DNA of 64,000 nucleotides from Isoptericola halotolerans. Lineage in GTDB: Bacteria > Actinomycetota > Actinomycetes > Actinomycetales > Cellulomonadaceae. Of this stretch, positions 1-12,373 are shown one piece after another (position 1 is the first letter of the stretch; each line of letters starts with the position of its first letter). Below the pieces are notes generated by a model, which was not told where the DNA came from, made no database searches, and saw only the letters and a list, made by a program, of their open reading frames with translations. A program made the translations under genes and the position numbers. The stretch lies in NCBI RefSeq assembly GCF_003003075.1, contig NZ_PVTX01000010.1:62001-126000 (forward strand). Direction: 5' to 3'.

Positions 1-138
1 GACGCTCGTCAGGGCGGGCCGGCAGCGTGCGCAGCCGGTCCGCCCGGCGGCTCGGGCCGGCCCTGCCGCGACCGGAGGGGAGCGGTTCGTCACAGCGCGG
101 GACCGGTGGGACGGGCCCGCGGTGTGGGTGGCCGTCCG
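1..138. other. Window edge, no gene recognised
   Basis: This GC-rich stretch precedes the rarA promoter. I found no convincing coding region or RNA in it. It may hold the end of a neighbouring gene cut by the window edge. Confidence 0.3.
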
Positions 139-144
139 TAGGCT
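139..144 (+). promoter_or_regulatory. -10 hexamer TAGGCT of rarA, leaderless type
   Basis: TAGGCT ends 7 nt before the ATG at 152. That spacing puts the transcription start at or next to the start codon, so the mRNA is probably leaderless. No clear -35 element is visible. Confidence 0.6.
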
Positions 145-151
145 GGGGAGC

Positions 152-1567
152 ATGGACCTGTTCGACACCGCGATCACCGGTCAGCACGGCACCCCGGTGA
201 CGACGCGGCCGGGTCCGGGCGCACCGCTCGCGGTCCGCATGCGCCCCTCCGCACTCGACGAGGTGACGGGCCAGTCCCACCTGCTCGTGCCCGGCTCGCC
301 GCTGCGCCGCCTGGTCGAGCCCGCCGACGAGTCGGCTCGTCGGGCCGCGCCGGGCTCCGTGATCCTGTGGGGCCCGCCCGGGGTGGGCAAGACGACGCTC
401 GCCTACCTGGTGGCCACCAGCTCCGGCCGCCGTTTCGTGGAGCTCTCCGCCGTGACCGCGGGCGTCAAGGACGTCCGTCAGGTCATCGAGGACGCCCGCC
501 GCCGGCTGGCCACGGGCGGCGAGGAGACGGTCCTGTTCATCGACGAGGTGCACCGGTTCTCCAAGACGCAGCAGGACGCCCTGCTGCCCAGCGTGGAGAA
601 CCGGTGGGTGACCCTCGTGGCGGCCACGACCGAGAACCCGTCGTTCTCCGTCAACTCCCCGCTGCTCAGCCGGTCCCTGCTGCTGACCCTCAAGCCGCTC
701 GGGGCCGAGGACGTGCGGGCGCTCGTGCGGCGTGCCGTCACCGACGAGCGTGGCCTGGGTGGCGCCGTCGTCCTCGCCGACGACGCCGAGGACCAGCTGG
801 TGCGGATGGCCGGCGGCGACGCCCGCAAGGCGCTGACGGTCCTGGAGGCGGCGGCCGGTGCCGTGCTGAGCGACGTACCGGACGACGGCGCGCCGGACCC
901 CGGTGCAGCGGTCACGGTGGACCTCGCCGCGGTCGAGCGGGCCGTCGACGTCGCGGCGGTGCGCTACGACCGCGACGGCGACCAGCACTACGACGTCGTC
1001 TCCGCGTTCATCAAGTCGATCCGTGGCTCCGACGTCGATGCCGCCCTGCACTACCTGGCGCGGATGATCGCGGCGGGGGAGGACCCGCGGTTCATCGCGC
1101 GGCGCCTCGTGATCTCGGCCGCGGAGGACGTCGGCATGGCGGACCCGTCCGCGCTGCAGACGGCCGTCGCGGCGGCGCAGGCCGTGCAGCTCATCGGGAT
1201 GCCGGAGGGGCGGATCGTCCTTGCCGAGGCCGTGGTGCACCTGGCGTCCGCGCCGAAGTCGAACCGGGCGTACGCCGGGATCGGTGCGGCGCTGGAGGAC
1301 GTGCGCGCCGGTCGGGTCGGCGTCGTCCCCGCGCACCTGCGGGACGCCCACTACGCCGGCGCGGAGACGATCGGGCACGGGAAGGGCTACGTCTACTCGC
1401 ACGACCAGCCGCACGGCGTCGCCGCGCAGCAGTACCTGCCCGACGAGCTCGTCGGGCGGCGCTACTACGAGCCGACCGATCGTGGGTACGAACGGCAGAT
1501 CGCCGAACGTCTCGAGCGGGTCCGCGCGCTGCTCTCGGGCGAGCAGGGCGAGCAGGGCGTGAGGTAG
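152..1567 (+). CDS. rarA: Replication-associated recombination protein A (MgsA/RarA AAA ATPase)
   Basis: This is a 471-aa AAA+ ATPase of the RarA/MgsA/WRNIP1 family, which acts at stalled replication forks in the cytoplasm. The Walker A motif GPPGVGKTT lies near residue 75, Walker B is FIDEVHRF near 130, and a sensor-like TTENPSF follows. The C-terminal half carries the family-typical [14 protein letters not shown] and the replication-factor-C-like helical region. The ATG at 152 was preferred to the GTG at 122 because the family N-terminus begins here and a TAGGCT hexamer sits 7 nt upstream. Its stop overlaps the likely rpsD promoter hexamer at 1565-1570. Confidence 0.93.
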   Translation: MDLFDTAITGQHGTPVTTRPGPGAPLAVRMRPSALDEVTGQSHLLVPGSPLRRLVEPADESARRAAPGSVILWGPPGVGKTTLAYLVATSSGRRFVELSAVTAGVKDVRQVIEDARRRLATGGEETVLFIDEVHRFSKTQQDALLPSVENRWVTLVAATTENPSFSVNSPLLSRSLLLTLKPLGAEDVRALVRRAVTDERGLGGAVVLADDAEDQLVRMAGGDARKALTVLEAAAGAVLSDVPDDGAPDPGAAVTVDLAAVERAVDVAAVRYDRDGDQHYDVVSAFIKSIRGSDVDAALHYLARMIAAGEDPRFIARRLVISAAEDVGMADPSALQTAVAAAQAVQLIGMPEGRIVLAEAVVHLASAPKSNRAYAGIGAALEDVRAGRVGVVPAHLRDAHYAGAETIGHGKGYVYSHDQPHGVAAQQYLPDELVGRRYYEPTDRGYERQIAERLERVRALLSGEQGEQGVR

Positions 1568-1675
1568 GATGGTGGGGTTGCCCTCGCGGGCGACCGCCTG
1601 GGACCTCGGCCCTGCGAGCATCTCGCTCCGACGGCTGGTCCCGCACCCGACCCCCTCGGCCTCGCGGCCGGGTGC
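1565..1675 (+). promoter_or_regulatory. rpsD promoter and structured leader
   Basis: A TAGGAT hexamer at 1565-1570 overlaps the rarA stop codon and would give rpsD an mRNA leader of about 145 nt. Within the leader a nested hairpin is visible at 1643-1675: outer arms GCACC/GGTGC and inner arms CGGCC/GGCCG around a TCGC loop. Ribosomal protein S4 regulates its own mRNA in other bacteria, so autogenous control is possible here, but that is inference. Confidence 0.4.
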
Positions 1676-1721
1676 GCCTCGGGTGTGACCTCACCATCCC
1701 ACGACAGGACAGGAAGCAACC

Positions 1722-2348
1722 GTGACTGCTGTCACCAAGTCGCGCCGCCAGGTGCGCCTCAGCCGCAAGCTCGGCATCCCGCTGACCCCGAAGGCCGTCA
1801 AGCACTTCGAGAAGCGCCCCTACCCCCCGGGCGAGCACGGCCGTGCCCGCCGCCGCACCGAGTCGGACTACGCGGTGCGTCTTCGCGAGAAGCAGCGTCT
1901 GCGTGCGCAGTACGCGCTCCGCGAGAAGCAGCTCCTCAAGGTCTACGAGGTCGCCCGCAAGCACCCCGGCCTGACCGGTGAGGTCATGGTCGAGGACCTC
2001 GAGACCCGCCTGGACGCGCTCGTCCTGCGCAGCGGTTTCGCCCGCACGATCCTGCAGGCCCGCCAGGCCGTCACGCACCGTCACATCCTCGTCGACGGCA
2101 AGATCGTGGACCGCCCGTCGTTCCGCGTGAAGCCGGGCCAGACCCTCCAGGTCAAGCCCAAGTCGCAGACCACCACGCCGTTCCAGGTCGCCGCTGCCGG
2201 CGCCCACCGCGACGTGCTGCCGCAGCTGCCGGGCTACCTGGACGTCAGCCTGGAGAAGCTCTCGGCCACGCTGACGCGTGCCCCGAAGCGCGCCGAGGTC
2301 CCCGTGACCTGCGAGGTCCAGCTGGTCGTCGAGTACTACGCCCGCTGA
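1722..2348 (+). CDS. rpsD: 30S ribosomal protein S4, zinc-free form
   Basis: This 208-aa protein is primary 16S rRNA-binding protein S4 of the small ribosomal subunit. The S4 RNA-binding domain spans roughly residues 98-160 ([27 protein letters not shown]). The N-terminal zinc-binding cysteine cluster is absent and the only cysteine is near the C-terminus, so this is the C-minus variant. The start is the GTG at 1722, preceded by AGGAAG. As in many Actinomycetota it stands alone, away from the large ribosomal operons. Confidence 0.96.
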   Translation: MTAVTKSRRQVRLSRKLGIPLTPKAVKHFEKRPYPPGEHGRARRRTESDYAVRLREKQRLRAQYALREKQLLKVYEVARKHPGLTGEVMVEDLETRLDALVLRSGFARTILQARQAVTHRHILVDGKIVDRPSFRVKPGQTLQVKPKSQTTTPFQVAAAGAHRDVLPQLPGYLDVSLEKLSATLTRAPKRAEVPVTCEVQLVVEYYAR

Positions 2349-2366
2349 CCCACGAGCACACCGACC

Positions 2367-2403
2367 GGACGCCCCGCCCCCCCGCCAGGGGAGCGGGGCG
2401 TCC
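2367..2403 (+). terminator. Intrinsic terminator after rpsD
   Basis: The arms GGACGCCCCGC (2367-2377) and GCGGGGCGTCC (2393-2403) pair perfectly over 11 bp. The hairpin is followed by a short T-containing stretch. It separates rpsD from the DUF948/alaS operon. Confidence 0.75.
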
Positions 2404-2450
2404 GTCGTTCTCGGATAGGGTGGCCCAGCACCCGATCGAGGAGATGAGAG

Positions 2451-2834
2451 ATGTCCGCTGGGGACGTGGCAGGGCTGGTCGCCGCCTTCGCGTTCGTGCT
2501 GCTCGTCGGCTTCCTGGCCGTGCCGCTCGTGAAGCTGGGCAGGGCCTTCGACGAGACCTCGCGATCCATCCGCGAGCTGACCGAGCACTCCGTGCCGATC
2601 CTGGACGAGGCGGCCACGACGGTCGCGTCGACCAACGAGCAGCTGGTCAAGGTGGACACGATCACGACGTCCGCGGCAGAGGTCAGCGAGAACGTCTCGG
2701 CCCTCACGGGCCTGTACGCCTCGACCCTCGGCCGCCCGCTCATCAAGGTGGCGGCGTTCTCCTACGGCGTGCGCCAGGCGTTCGGCACGGCCTGGCGGAG
2801 GCAGTCCGCCGACGACGGCGGTGACGTGCGGTGA
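2451..2834 (+). CDS. DUF948 family membrane protein
   Basis: This 127-aa protein has one N-terminal membrane segment (about residues 5-24, rich in A, V, L and F). A polar, coiled-coil-like part follows, with repeated EL, TVAST and ITTSAAEV patterns, as in DUF948 proteins. The function of the family is unknown, and the protein probably faces the cytoplasm or is membrane-peripheral. A strong RBS, GAGGAG, precedes the ATG, and a TAGGGT hexamer sits near 2415. The gene is translationally coupled to the next one by a 4-bp overlap and lies directly upstream of alaS, a placement common in Actinomycetota. Confidence 0.75.
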   Translation: MSAGDVAGLVAAFAFVLLVGFLAVPLVKLGRAFDETSRSIRELTEHSVPILDEAATTVASTNEQLVKVDTITTSAAEVSENVSALTGLYASTLGRPLIKVAAFSYGVRQAFGTAWRRQSADDGGDVR

Positions 2835-3214
2835 TCCGTCGCCTGTTCTGGGTGGGCGTCGGCGTCACGATCACGGTCGTCGTCATCCGTCAGGGCCGCC
2901 GCGTCGTCGCCCGCTACACCCCGGAGGCGGCCGCGGACCGCGCCACGGAGCTGGGCCGGACGGCGTCACGCCGGACCGGTACGTTCCTGTCGTCGTTCCG
3001 GAGCGAGTTCGGCGCGGCGCGCGACGCCCGTGAGGCGGAGCTCGTGGCGGCCCTCCTGGCCGAGGGGCAGGTGCACCCGGACGATGTGCGCGCCGCGCGT
3101 CAGACGACGCACGGTCGCCACGCGGCCCGTGACGCCTCGCGGGGGTCGGCTGCTGCGACCGACCCGCAGGCCGAGATCGACGCCGACGAGGACGAGCTCG
3201 GCTATTCGTTCTGA
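2831..3214 (+). CDS. Small membrane protein, DUF6167-like
   Basis: The 127-aa product opens with a membrane segment (IRRLFWVGVGVTITVVVI). A charged helical region and an acidic tail ending in DEDELGYSF follow. Small proteins of this type, which I associate with DUF6167, sit between the DUF948 gene and alaS in many actinobacteria; their function is unknown. The GTG start overlaps the upstream stop by 4 bp, which indicates coupled translation. The family name is from memory of gene order and motif, not from a search. Confidence 0.6.
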   Translation: MIRRLFWVGVGVTITVVVIRQGRRVVARYTPEAAADRATELGRTASRRTGTFLSSFRSEFGAARDAREAELVAALLAEGQVHPDDVRAARQTTHGRHAARDASRGSAAATDPQAEIDADEDELGYSF

Positions 3215-3232
3215 GCTCCACCTGCGACGGGA

Positions 3233-3238
3233 GATAAT
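3233..3238 (+). promoter_or_regulatory. Possible -10 element GATAAT for alaS
   Basis: GATAAT is an unusually AT-rich, near-consensus -10 sequence in the short gap before alaS. It would give a leader of roughly 55 nt carrying the GAAGGA ribosome binding site. A matching -35 is not clear. Confidence 0.4.
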
Positions 3239-3297
3239 CCTGGGCAGGGCCTGCCCGATCGTCGTCGGGCACCAACGACCACTTCACGAAGGACACC

Positions 3298-5998
<2,701 letters not shown>

Positions 5999-6006
<8 letters not shown>

Positions 6007-6499
6007 GCTCCCTCGTGGCGCCCGGCTCGGGGTCGACGTCGGCAAGGCTCGCATCGGCCTGGCGGCCTCCGACCCGGACGGGCTGATCGCCTCTCCCGTG
6101 GAGACGGTCTCGCGAGTCCTCAAGGTGCCGACGACGGCGGAGGGCGGTCAGGCCGTCACCGCCGACGTCGCGCGGATCGCGCACGAGGCGGCCGAGCGGT
6201 TCGCGGCCGTGGTCTACGTCGGCCTGCCGCGTCACCTGTCCGGCCACGAGGGGGCGGCGACGGCGGACGCACGGGGCTTCGCCGCCCGGCTCGCCCGGGA
6301 GGTCGCCCCTGTCCCGGTGCACCTGGTGGATGAGAGAATGACCACGGTGACGGCTCACGCCCACCTGCGTGCGGCGGGCAAGAAAACTGCCAAGCACAGA
6401 CCAGTGATCGATCAGGCGGCAGCCGTTATCATTCTGCAACATGCACTCGATGTGGAGCGGACCACGGCAGACCGGGCCGGCGAGCACGTCGATGCGTGA
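5999..6499 (+). CDS. ruvX: Putative pre-16S rRNA nuclease / Holliday junction resolvase-like RuvX
   Basis: This 166-aa RNase H-fold protein belongs to the YqgF/RuvX family, linked to 16S rRNA 5' maturation. The hallmark GVDVGKARIGLA lies near residue 10, GLPRHLSG near 78 and VDERMTTV near 105, carrying the expected acidic active-site residues. The GTG start overlaps the end of alaS by 8 bp, so it is translationally coupled. The alaS-ruvX-mltG-aroE order is conserved in Actinomycetota. Confidence 0.92.
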
Positions 6500-6544
6500 C
6501 CGGCAGACGACCACCGCACCGACGACCCGAAGGATGATCCCGGC

Positions 6545-7699
6545 GTGACGGACCTCTTCGAGCACTCGACGGCCCAGCGCCCGACCGCACCACCCTCGCG
6601 CGTCCGCTCGGCGGCGAGCAAGCGCGCGGCGCGCAAGCGCAGGCGCCGCCGCCAGCAGCGCACCGCCGTGATCATGGTCGTCCTGCTCGGCCTGCTGGGT
6701 GCCGGCGGCGTCTTCTTCTGGGACCGGCTCAGCGGCTCGCTGAGCGGCTTCGACCTGGCACTCTTCAACAGCGCGCCCGAGGACTACGAGGGTTCGGGCA
6801 CCGATCCCGTGCAGGTGGTCATCCCCGAGGGGGCGACCGGCTCGCAGATGGGACAGGTGCTCGCCGACGCGGACGTCGTCGCCAGCGTGGGCGCGTTCAA
6901 CGAGGCGTTCGAGTCCGCGCCGGGCGCCGCGGGGATCCAGCCGGGCACCTACGAGCTCTACACGCAGATGAGCGCCGCCAACGCCGTCGATGCTCTGCTC
7001 GCGAACGAGAAGATCGAGACCGAGGTCACGATCCCTGAGGGCTACACCGTCGAGCAGGTCGTGGACCGCGTCGCGTCGGTCACGGAGTTCTCGCGCGAGG
7101 AGCTCGAGGAGGCGCTGGCCGACCCGAAGGCCATCGGGCTCCCCAAGTCGGCGGACGGCAACCCGGAGGGGTGGCTGTTCCCCAAGACCTACAACGTGCA
7201 GCCGGACGACGAGGCGGTCGACCTGCTGTCGACGATGGTCGACCAGACCAAGGCGGAGCTCGACTCGCTCGGCGTGGACGACGGCGACCGGCAGGAGGTG
7301 CTCACCAAGGCGTCGCTCATCGAACGCGAGGCGAAGTTCGAGCCGGACCGTCCGAAGATGGCGCGAGCGATCCAGAACCGGCTCGACCGAGGCATGATCC
7401 TGCAGATCGATGCTGCCGTGGCCTACGGGCTGGGGAAGTCGGGGACTGAACTCACACGTGCCGACCTCGACGACCCGGACAATCCGTACAACCTCTATGC
7501 GCACGTCGGCCTCCCGCCGACCCCCATCGCGAGTCCCGGTGCATCGTCCATCGAAGCGGTGATGAACCCGGCCGACGGCGACTGGATCTTCTGGGTGGCG
7601 GTCAATCTGGAGACGGGCGAGACCAAGTTCTCCGAGACCAACGAGCAGCACAACATCTATCGCCAGGAGCTCGAAGAGTGGATGGCGGAGAACAGCTGA
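6545..7699 (+). CDS. mltG: Endolytic murein transglycosylase MltG
   Basis: This 384-aa, probably membrane-anchored lytic transglycosylase cleaves nascent peptidoglycan strands. A basic cytoplasmic tail (AARKRRRRRQQR, about residues 28-40) precedes one membrane segment at about 41-60. The extracellular YceG domain includes ASLIEREAKFEPDR, whose glutamate is the family's catalytic residue. It is followed by RGMILQIDAAVAYGLG, NPYNLYAHVGLPPTPI and the terminal ETKFSETNEQHN. The GTG start fits the family N-terminus. aroE begins 3 nt after the stop. Confidence 0.94.
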   Translation: MTDLFEHSTAQRPTAPPSRVRSAASKRAARKRRRRRQQRTAVIMVVLLGLLGAGGVFFWDRLSGSLSGFDLALFNSAPEDYEGSGTDPVQVVIPEGATGSQMGQVLADADVVASVGAFNEAFESAPGAAGIQPGTYELYTQMSAANAVDALLANEKIETEVTIPEGYTVEQVVDRVASVTEFSREELEEALADPKAIGLPKSADGNPEGWLFPKTYNVQPDDEAVDLLSTMVDQTKAELDSLGVDDGDRQEVLTKASLIEREAKFEPDRPKMARAIQNRLDRGMILQIDAAVAYGLGKSGTELTRADLDDPDNPYNLYAHVGLPPTPIASPGASSIEAVMNPADGDWIFWVAVNLETGETKFSETNEQHNIYRQELEEWMAENS

Positions 7700-7701
7700 C
7701 G

Positions 7702-8583
7702 ATGTCTGCCACCCGCCGCGCGGCCGTCATCGGGCATCCCGTCGGCCACTCCTTGTCCCCGGTGCTGCACACCGCCGCCTACGACGCGCTCGGCCTCGAT
7801 GGCTGGGAGTACACGGCCGTCGACACCACGGTCGAGCAGCTCGGCGACGTGGTGCGCGGCCTCGACCTCGGCTGGGCCGGGCTGAGCGTCACCATGCCGC
7901 TCAAGCACGCCGTGATGGACCTGGTCGACCACGTCGACCCGCTGGCCCGGGCGGTCGGCGCCGTGAACACCGTGCTGGTCGGCCCGTCGCAGGGCGGCAT
8001 CACCCTGACGGGGAGCAACACGGACGTCTACGGCCTCGTCGAGGCGATCCGTGAGGGCCTGGCCGCGCGGCACGGCACCCGCCGGACGCCGGTGCGCGAC
8101 GCCGTCGTGCTCGGCGGGGGAGCGACCGCCGCGTCGACGCTGGCCGCGCTCGGCGAGCTCGGCTGCACCAGCCCGCTGGTGCTTGTGCGCAGCCTGGCCC
8201 GCGCGGCGGGCCTGCAGGAGGCGGCGGGTCGCATGGGTGTCACCCCGCGCTTCGAGGTGCTCGAGCCTGTCGCCGCGCCGGCGGCGCTGGCCCGTGCCGA
8301 CGTGGTCGTCGCGACGATGCCCGCGCACGCGGCGGACCCGGTCGCGGACACGCTGCGTCTGCGTGGCGACCGGCCGGCCGGCGTGCTGCTGGACGTCGTC
8401 TACGACCCGCGGCCCACGGCGCTCTCGCGGGCCTGGGCCGCCGCCGGCGGGACCGTCGTCGGTGGCGAGCGCATGCTGCTGCACCAGGCGGTCGAGCAGG
8501 TCCGCCTCATGACCGGCCGTCCCGGCCCGGTGGCGGCGATGGACGCGGCCCTGCAGGGCGTCCTGACCGCCGAGGCCGCCTGA
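7702..8583 (+). CDS. aroE: Shikimate dehydrogenase family protein
   Basis: This 293-aa enzyme reduces 3-dehydroshikimate to shikimate with NADPH. Substrate-site motifs are GHPVGHSLSP near residue 10, VTMPLK near 64 (lysine catalytic) and SNTDVYG near 105. The nucleotide-binding loop is LGGGATAAST near 137, and GERMLLHQAVEQ closes the fold. The ATG at 7702 was chosen over 7678 because the family starts at AAVIGHPVG and the longer form overlaps mltG. It leads the aroE-aroC-aroK-aroB cluster. Confidence 0.92.
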   Translation: MSATRRAAVIGHPVGHSLSPVLHTAAYDALGLDGWEYTAVDTTVEQLGDVVRGLDLGWAGLSVTMPLKHAVMDLVDHVDPLARAVGAVNTVLVGPSQGGITLTGSNTDVYGLVEAIREGLAARHGTRRTPVRDAVVLGGGATAASTLAALGELGCTSPLVLVRSLARAAGLQEAAGRMGVTPRFEVLEPVAAPAALARADVVVATMPAHAADPVADTLRLRGDRPAGVLLDVVYDPRPTALSRAWAAAGGTVVGGERMLLHQAVEQVRLMTGRPGPVAAMDAALQGVLTAEAA

Positions 8584-8658
8584 CGGGAAGGTTCCCGCGA
8601 CGTCCGGCATCCGGCCACGCGGCCCGGAGGGCGGGACGAGCGTGAAAGAATCGCGACC

Positions 8659-9876
8659 ATGCTGCGCTGGTTGACCTCGGGAGAGTCGCACGGTCAGGCC
8701 CTGGTCGGGGTGATGGAGGGCCTGCCCGCGGGGGTGGAGCTCGTCACCTCCGACATCCAGGACGCCCTGGCCCGCCGCCGCCTCGGCTACGGCCGCGGCG
8801 CGCGGATGAAGTTCGAGCAGGACGCCGTGCGCGTCCTGGGCGGGCTGCGCCACGGGGTGACGCAGGGGGGCCCGCTCGCGATCGAGGTCGGCAACACCGA
8901 GTGGCCCAAGTGGGTCGACGTGATGTCGGCCGACCCCGTGCCGCCCGAGGCGCTCAAGGTCGACGCCGGCACCGGCGACGAGCGCGAGATCGCGCGCAAC
9001 CGCCCGCTGACCCGACCGCGCCCCGGCCACGCGGACCTGGTGGGCATGCGCAAGTACGGGTTCGACGACGCCCGCCCGGTGCTCGAGCGGGCCAGCGCCC
9101 GCGAGACGGCCACGCGCGTGGCGCTCGGGGTGGCCGCGGCGAAGTTCCTCGAGCAGGCGCTCGGCGTCCGCCTCGTGAGCCACGTGACGTCCATCGGGCC
9201 CGTCGAGGTGCCCGAGGACGCCGACCTGCCGACGCCCGACGACGTCGCGGCCCTCGACGCCGACCCGGTGCGTTGCTTCCACGCGGCGACGAGCGAGGCG
9301 ATGGTGGCCGAGATCGACGCGTGCCGCAAGGACGGCGACACCCTCGGCGGAGTCGTGGAGGTGCTCGCCTACGGCGTGCCCACCGGGCTCGGTACCTACA
9401 CCCACGCGGACCGCCGTCTCGACGCGCGCCTGGCCGCCACGCTCATGGGGATCCAGGCGATCAAGGGCGTCGCGGTCGGTGACGGGTTCCGCACCGCGCA
9501 GCGCCGCGGCTCGGCCGCGCACGACGAGATCGAGCGCGACGCCGACGGCCGGATCCGGCGTCGCTCGAACCGGGCGGGCGGCATCGAGGGCGGCATGTCC
9601 AACGGCGAGGTGGTGCGCGTCTCGGCGGCCATGAAGCCGATCTCCACGGTGCCGCGCGCCCTGGCCACCGTCGACGTCGCCACCGGCGAGGCCGTCACGG
9701 CCCACCACCAGCGCTCGGACGTGTGCGCCGTCCCGCCGGCCGCCGTCGTCGCCGAGGCGATGGTGGCGCTCGAGCTGGCCCAGGCCGCGCTGGAGAAGTT
9801 CGGCGGCGACTCGGTGGCGGAGGTCCGCCGCAACGCCGAGGCCTACCTCGCCTCCATCCCGGAGCTGCAGCGATGA
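8659..9876 (+). CDS. aroC: Chorismate synthase
   Basis: The 405-aa enzyme converts EPSP to chorismate using reduced FMN, the last common step of aromatic synthesis. Signatures are the N-terminal [16 protein letters not shown], the central [10 protein letters not shown] and [14 protein letters not shown], and the late [14 protein letters not shown]. Length and ends fit the family. AAGAAT ends 7 nt before the ATG and could be a leaderless-type -10. The stop overlaps the aroK start by 4 bp. Confidence 0.97.
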   Translation: MLRWLTSGESHGQALVGVMEGLPAGVELVTSDIQDALARRRLGYGRGARMKFEQDAVRVLGGLRHGVTQGGPLAIEVGNTEWPKWVDVMSADPVPPEALKVDAGTGDEREIARNRPLTRPRPGHADLVGMRKYGFDDARPVLERASARETATRVALGVAAAKFLEQALGVRLVSHVTSIGPVEVPEDADLPTPDDVAALDADPVRCFHAATSEAMVAEIDACRKDGDTLGGVVEVLAYGVPTGLGTYTHADRRLDARLAATLMGIQAIKGVAVGDGFRTAQRRGSAAHDEIERDADGRIRRRSNRAGGIEGGMSNGEVVRVSAAMKPISTVPRALATVDVATGEAVTAHHQRSDVCAVPPAAVVAEAMVALELAQAALEKFGGDSVAEVRRNAEAYLASIPELQR

Positions 9877-10400
9877 CGGACGCCCAGCCGCGGCTGGTGC
9901 TGATCGGTCCGCCCGGCAGCGGCAAGACGACGGTGGGCACGATCCTCGCCCGGCGGCTGGCCACCGGGTTCCGCGACACCGACGCGGACGTCGAGGAGCT
10001 GGCGGGCAAGAGCGTCGCGGACATCTTCGTCGAGGACGGCGAGCCGCACTTCCGCGAGCTGGAGCGCGAGGCCGTCACGACCGCGCTCGCCACCCACGCC
10101 GGCGTGCTGGCCCTCGGCGGCGGCGCGGTGATGGACGCCCACACCCAGAGCGCTCTGACCGGCTACGCGGCGGGGGGCGGCGTCGTCGTGTTCCTCGACG
10201 TGTCGCTCGCCCACGCCGCGCCCCGCGTCGGGTTCAACCAGGCCCGCCCGCTGCTCGTCGGCAACCCCCGGGCGCGCTGGGCCGAGCTCATGGAGGCCCG
10301 CCGCCCCACCTACGAACGACTGGCCACCCTGCGAGTGCACTCGGACGGACGCACGGCGCACGAGATGGCCGACCAGATCCACCAGGAGGTACAGGCATGA
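9873..10400 (+). CDS. aroK: Shikimate kinase
   Basis: This 175-aa P-loop kinase phosphorylates shikimate with ATP. Walker A is GPPGSGKTT at about residues 12-20. The shikimate-binding DTDADVEE and FRELEREAV segments and the [10 protein letters not shown] loop follow. The ATG at 9873 gives a 4-bp ATGA overlap with aroC, and the gene overlaps aroB by 4 bp at its end, so aroC-aroK-aroB is a tightly coupled operon. The longer upstream-extended frame lies inside aroC and was not used. Confidence 0.95.
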   Translation: MTDAQPRLVLIGPPGSGKTTVGTILARRLATGFRDTDADVEELAGKSVADIFVEDGEPHFRELEREAVTTALATHAGVLALGGGAVMDAHTQSALTGYAAGGGVVVFLDVSLAHAAPRVGFNQARPLLVGNPRARWAELMEARRPTYERLATLRVHSDGRTAHEMADQIHQEVQA

Positions 10401-11539
10401 CGGTCCGGGTCACGGTGAACGGTGACAAGCCCTACGACGTCGTGGTCGGCCGGCACCTGCTGGGCGAGCTGCCCGCGCTGCTGGGCCCGGACGTGCGCCG
10501 CGTGCTGGTGATGCACCCCGCCTCGCTGGAGGCCACCGGCGAGGCGGTCCGCGAGGACCTGGTCGCCCAGGGCTACGAGGCGTTCGCCGCCGAGCTGCCC
10601 GACGCCGAGGAGCAGAAGACGGCCCAGGTGGCCGCGTTCTGCTGGCAGGTCATGGGGCAGGCCGACTTCACGCGCTCCGACGCGATCGTGTCGGTCGGCG
10701 GCGGCGCGACGACGGACCTCGCCGGGTTCGTGGCGGCGACCTGGCTGCGCGGCATCAGGGTGGTGCACGTGCCGACCACGCTGCTGGCCATGGTCGACGC
10801 CGCGGTGGGCGGCAAGACGGGTATCAACACCGCCGAGGGCAAGAACCTCGTGGGAGCCTTCCATCCGCCGGCCGGTGTGCTGTGCGACCTGGCCGCGCTG
10901 GAGTCGCTCGACCGCTGGGACCTGGTCGCCGGCCTGGCCGAGGTGATCAAGACCGGCTTCATCGCCGACGAGCGCATCCTCGAGCTGACCGCCGAGCACG
11001 CCCACGCCCTGCGTGAGTGGGCCGGTGCCGACGCCACCGAGGAGACCTGGGCGGTGCTGACCGAGCTCATCGAGCGCTCGGTGCGCGTCAAGGCGCGTGT
11101 GGTGGGGGAGGACCTCACCGAGCAGGGACTGCGCGAGATCCTCAACTACGGCCACACCCTCGGCCACGCGATCGAGCTGGTCGAGCGCTACCAGCTGCGT
11201 CACGGCGCCGCCGTCGCCGTCGGCATGGTGTTCGCGGCCGAGCTCGGCCGGCTCGGCGGCAAGCTGGACGACGCCGTCGTCGAGCGGCACCGCGAGATCC
11301 TCACGGCCGTCGGGCTGCCCACCACCTACCGCGGGGACCGCTGGGACCAGCTCCTCGCGGCGATGCGCCGGGACAAGAAGGCCCGCGGCGACCTGCTGCG
11401 CTTCGTCGTGCTGGACGACGTCGGCCGGCCGGTCCGCCTCGAGGGGCCGGACCCGACCGTGCTCGCCGCCGCCTACGCGGAGATCTCCAAGGAGCCGCCG
11501 TCGGGCAACCCGGGCGTCCCGGTGCAGCTCGGCGCCTGA
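10397..11539 (+). CDS. aroB: 3-dehydroquinate synthase
   Basis: This 380-aa NAD- and metal-dependent enzyme makes 3-dehydroquinate from DAHP, the second shikimate-pathway step. The NAD-binding SVGGGATTDLAGF sits near residue 95. The family signature PTTLLAMVDAAVGGKTGIN lies near 125-143, and the metal histidines are in LNYGHTLGHAIE near 250. It closes the aro cluster. The next pathway gene, aroQ, is 7.3 kb downstream beyond an accessory segment. The neighbour on the opposite strand converges 24 bp away. Confidence 0.97.
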   Translation: MTVRVTVNGDKPYDVVVGRHLLGELPALLGPDVRRVLVMHPASLEATGEAVREDLVAQGYEAFAAELPDAEEQKTAQVAAFCWQVMGQADFTRSDAIVSVGGGATTDLAGFVAATWLRGIRVVHVPTTLLAMVDAAVGGKTGINTAEGKNLVGAFHPPAGVLCDLAALESLDRWDLVAGLAEVIKTGFIADERILELTAEHAHALREWAGADATEETWAVLTELIERSVRVKARVVGEDLTEQGLREILNYGHTLGHAIELVERYQLRHGAAVAVGMVFAAELGRLGGKLDDAVVERHREILTAVGLPTTYRGDRWDQLLAAMRRDKKARGDLLRFVVLDDVGRPVRLEGPDPTVLAAAYAEISKEPPSGNPGVPVQLGA

Positions 11540-11563
11540 TCCGACGACCCGCCGCGGTGGGCG

Positions 11564-12373
11564 TCACGTCCAGTGCCCGCGGTCGCGGAGCACGTCACGC
11601 AGCAGGTCGGCGCGGTCGGTGACCAGCCCGTCCACCCCCAGGTCGAGGAGCCGGTGCATCTCGGCCGGCTCGTCGACGGTCCAGACGTGCACGTACCGCC
11701 CGGCCCGGTGCGCCGCGGCGACCGTGCGCGCGTCGACCACGGTCAGGCCGTCCTCGGCCACCGGCACCTGCAGCGCGTCCACCCGGCGCAGAGCACGGCC
11801 GACCAGTGCGGGCAGTCGGAGGCGCGCGCCCACCAGGAACCCGATCACCTCGCCGCGACCCGCACTGGTGGCCACCGGCCGGGACAGCCGCGCCAGGGTC
11901 GCCCGACGACGCCGCGGGGAGAACGACGTGACGCACACCCGGTCGTGGCTCGCCGTGGCCTCGATCGCCGCCGCGACCGGCTCGACGCCCGAGTCGCCCT
12001 TGACGTCGATGTTGACGCGCAGGTCCGGCCAGGTGCCCAGCACGTCGGTCAGCAGCGGCACCGGCTCCGTGCCCCCGATCCGGGCCCGGCGGACCTCGTC
12101 CCAGCGCAGGTCGGCCACCAGTCCGGTGCCGTCGGTGGTGCGGTCGAGCGACTCGTCGTGCAGGGCCACCGCCACGCCGTCGCGCGTGCCGTGCGCGTCC
12201 GTCTCCACGTACCGGTAACCGAGGTCGACGGCCGCCGCGAAAGCCGCCATCGAGTTCTCCAGGTTCGCGTGCCCGTGCGAGAAGCCGCGGTGCGCCAGCG
12301 CCGCGACGGGGGGACGGCCGGTGGGGCCGGGCCGCCCGAAGTACGGGTGCCGCGAGGGCGACGCGCCGGTCAT
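11564..12373 (-). CDS. Glycerophosphodiester phosphodiesterase family protein
   Basis: This 269-aa protein has the GDPD/PI-PLC-like barrel that hydrolyses glycerophosphodiesters to glycerol-3-phosphate and an alcohol. Catalytic elements are HRGFSHGHANLENS near residue 28, ETDAHGTRDGVAVALHD with its acidic and His residues near 55-70, and VNIDVKGD. The C-terminal VHVWTVDEPAEM and GLVTDRADLL are typical. No signal peptide is visible, so it is probably cytoplasmic. The ATG at 12373 overlaps the upstream hydrolase stop by 4 bp, which suggests a two-gene lipid-metabolism operon. Confidence 0.88.
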   Translation of the reverse strand: MTGASPSRHPYFGRPGPTGRPPVAALAHRGFSHGHANLENSMAAFAAAVDLGYRYVETDAHGTRDGVAVALHDESLDRTTDGTGLVADLRWDEVRRARIGGTEPVPLLTDVLGTWPDLRVNIDVKGDSGVEPVAAAIEATASHDRVCVTSFSPRRRRATLARLSRPVATSAGRGEVIGFLVGARLRLPALVGRALRRVDALQVPVAEDGLTVVDARTVAAAHRAGRYVHVWTVDEPAEMHRLLDLGVDGLVTDRADLLRDVLRDRGHWT

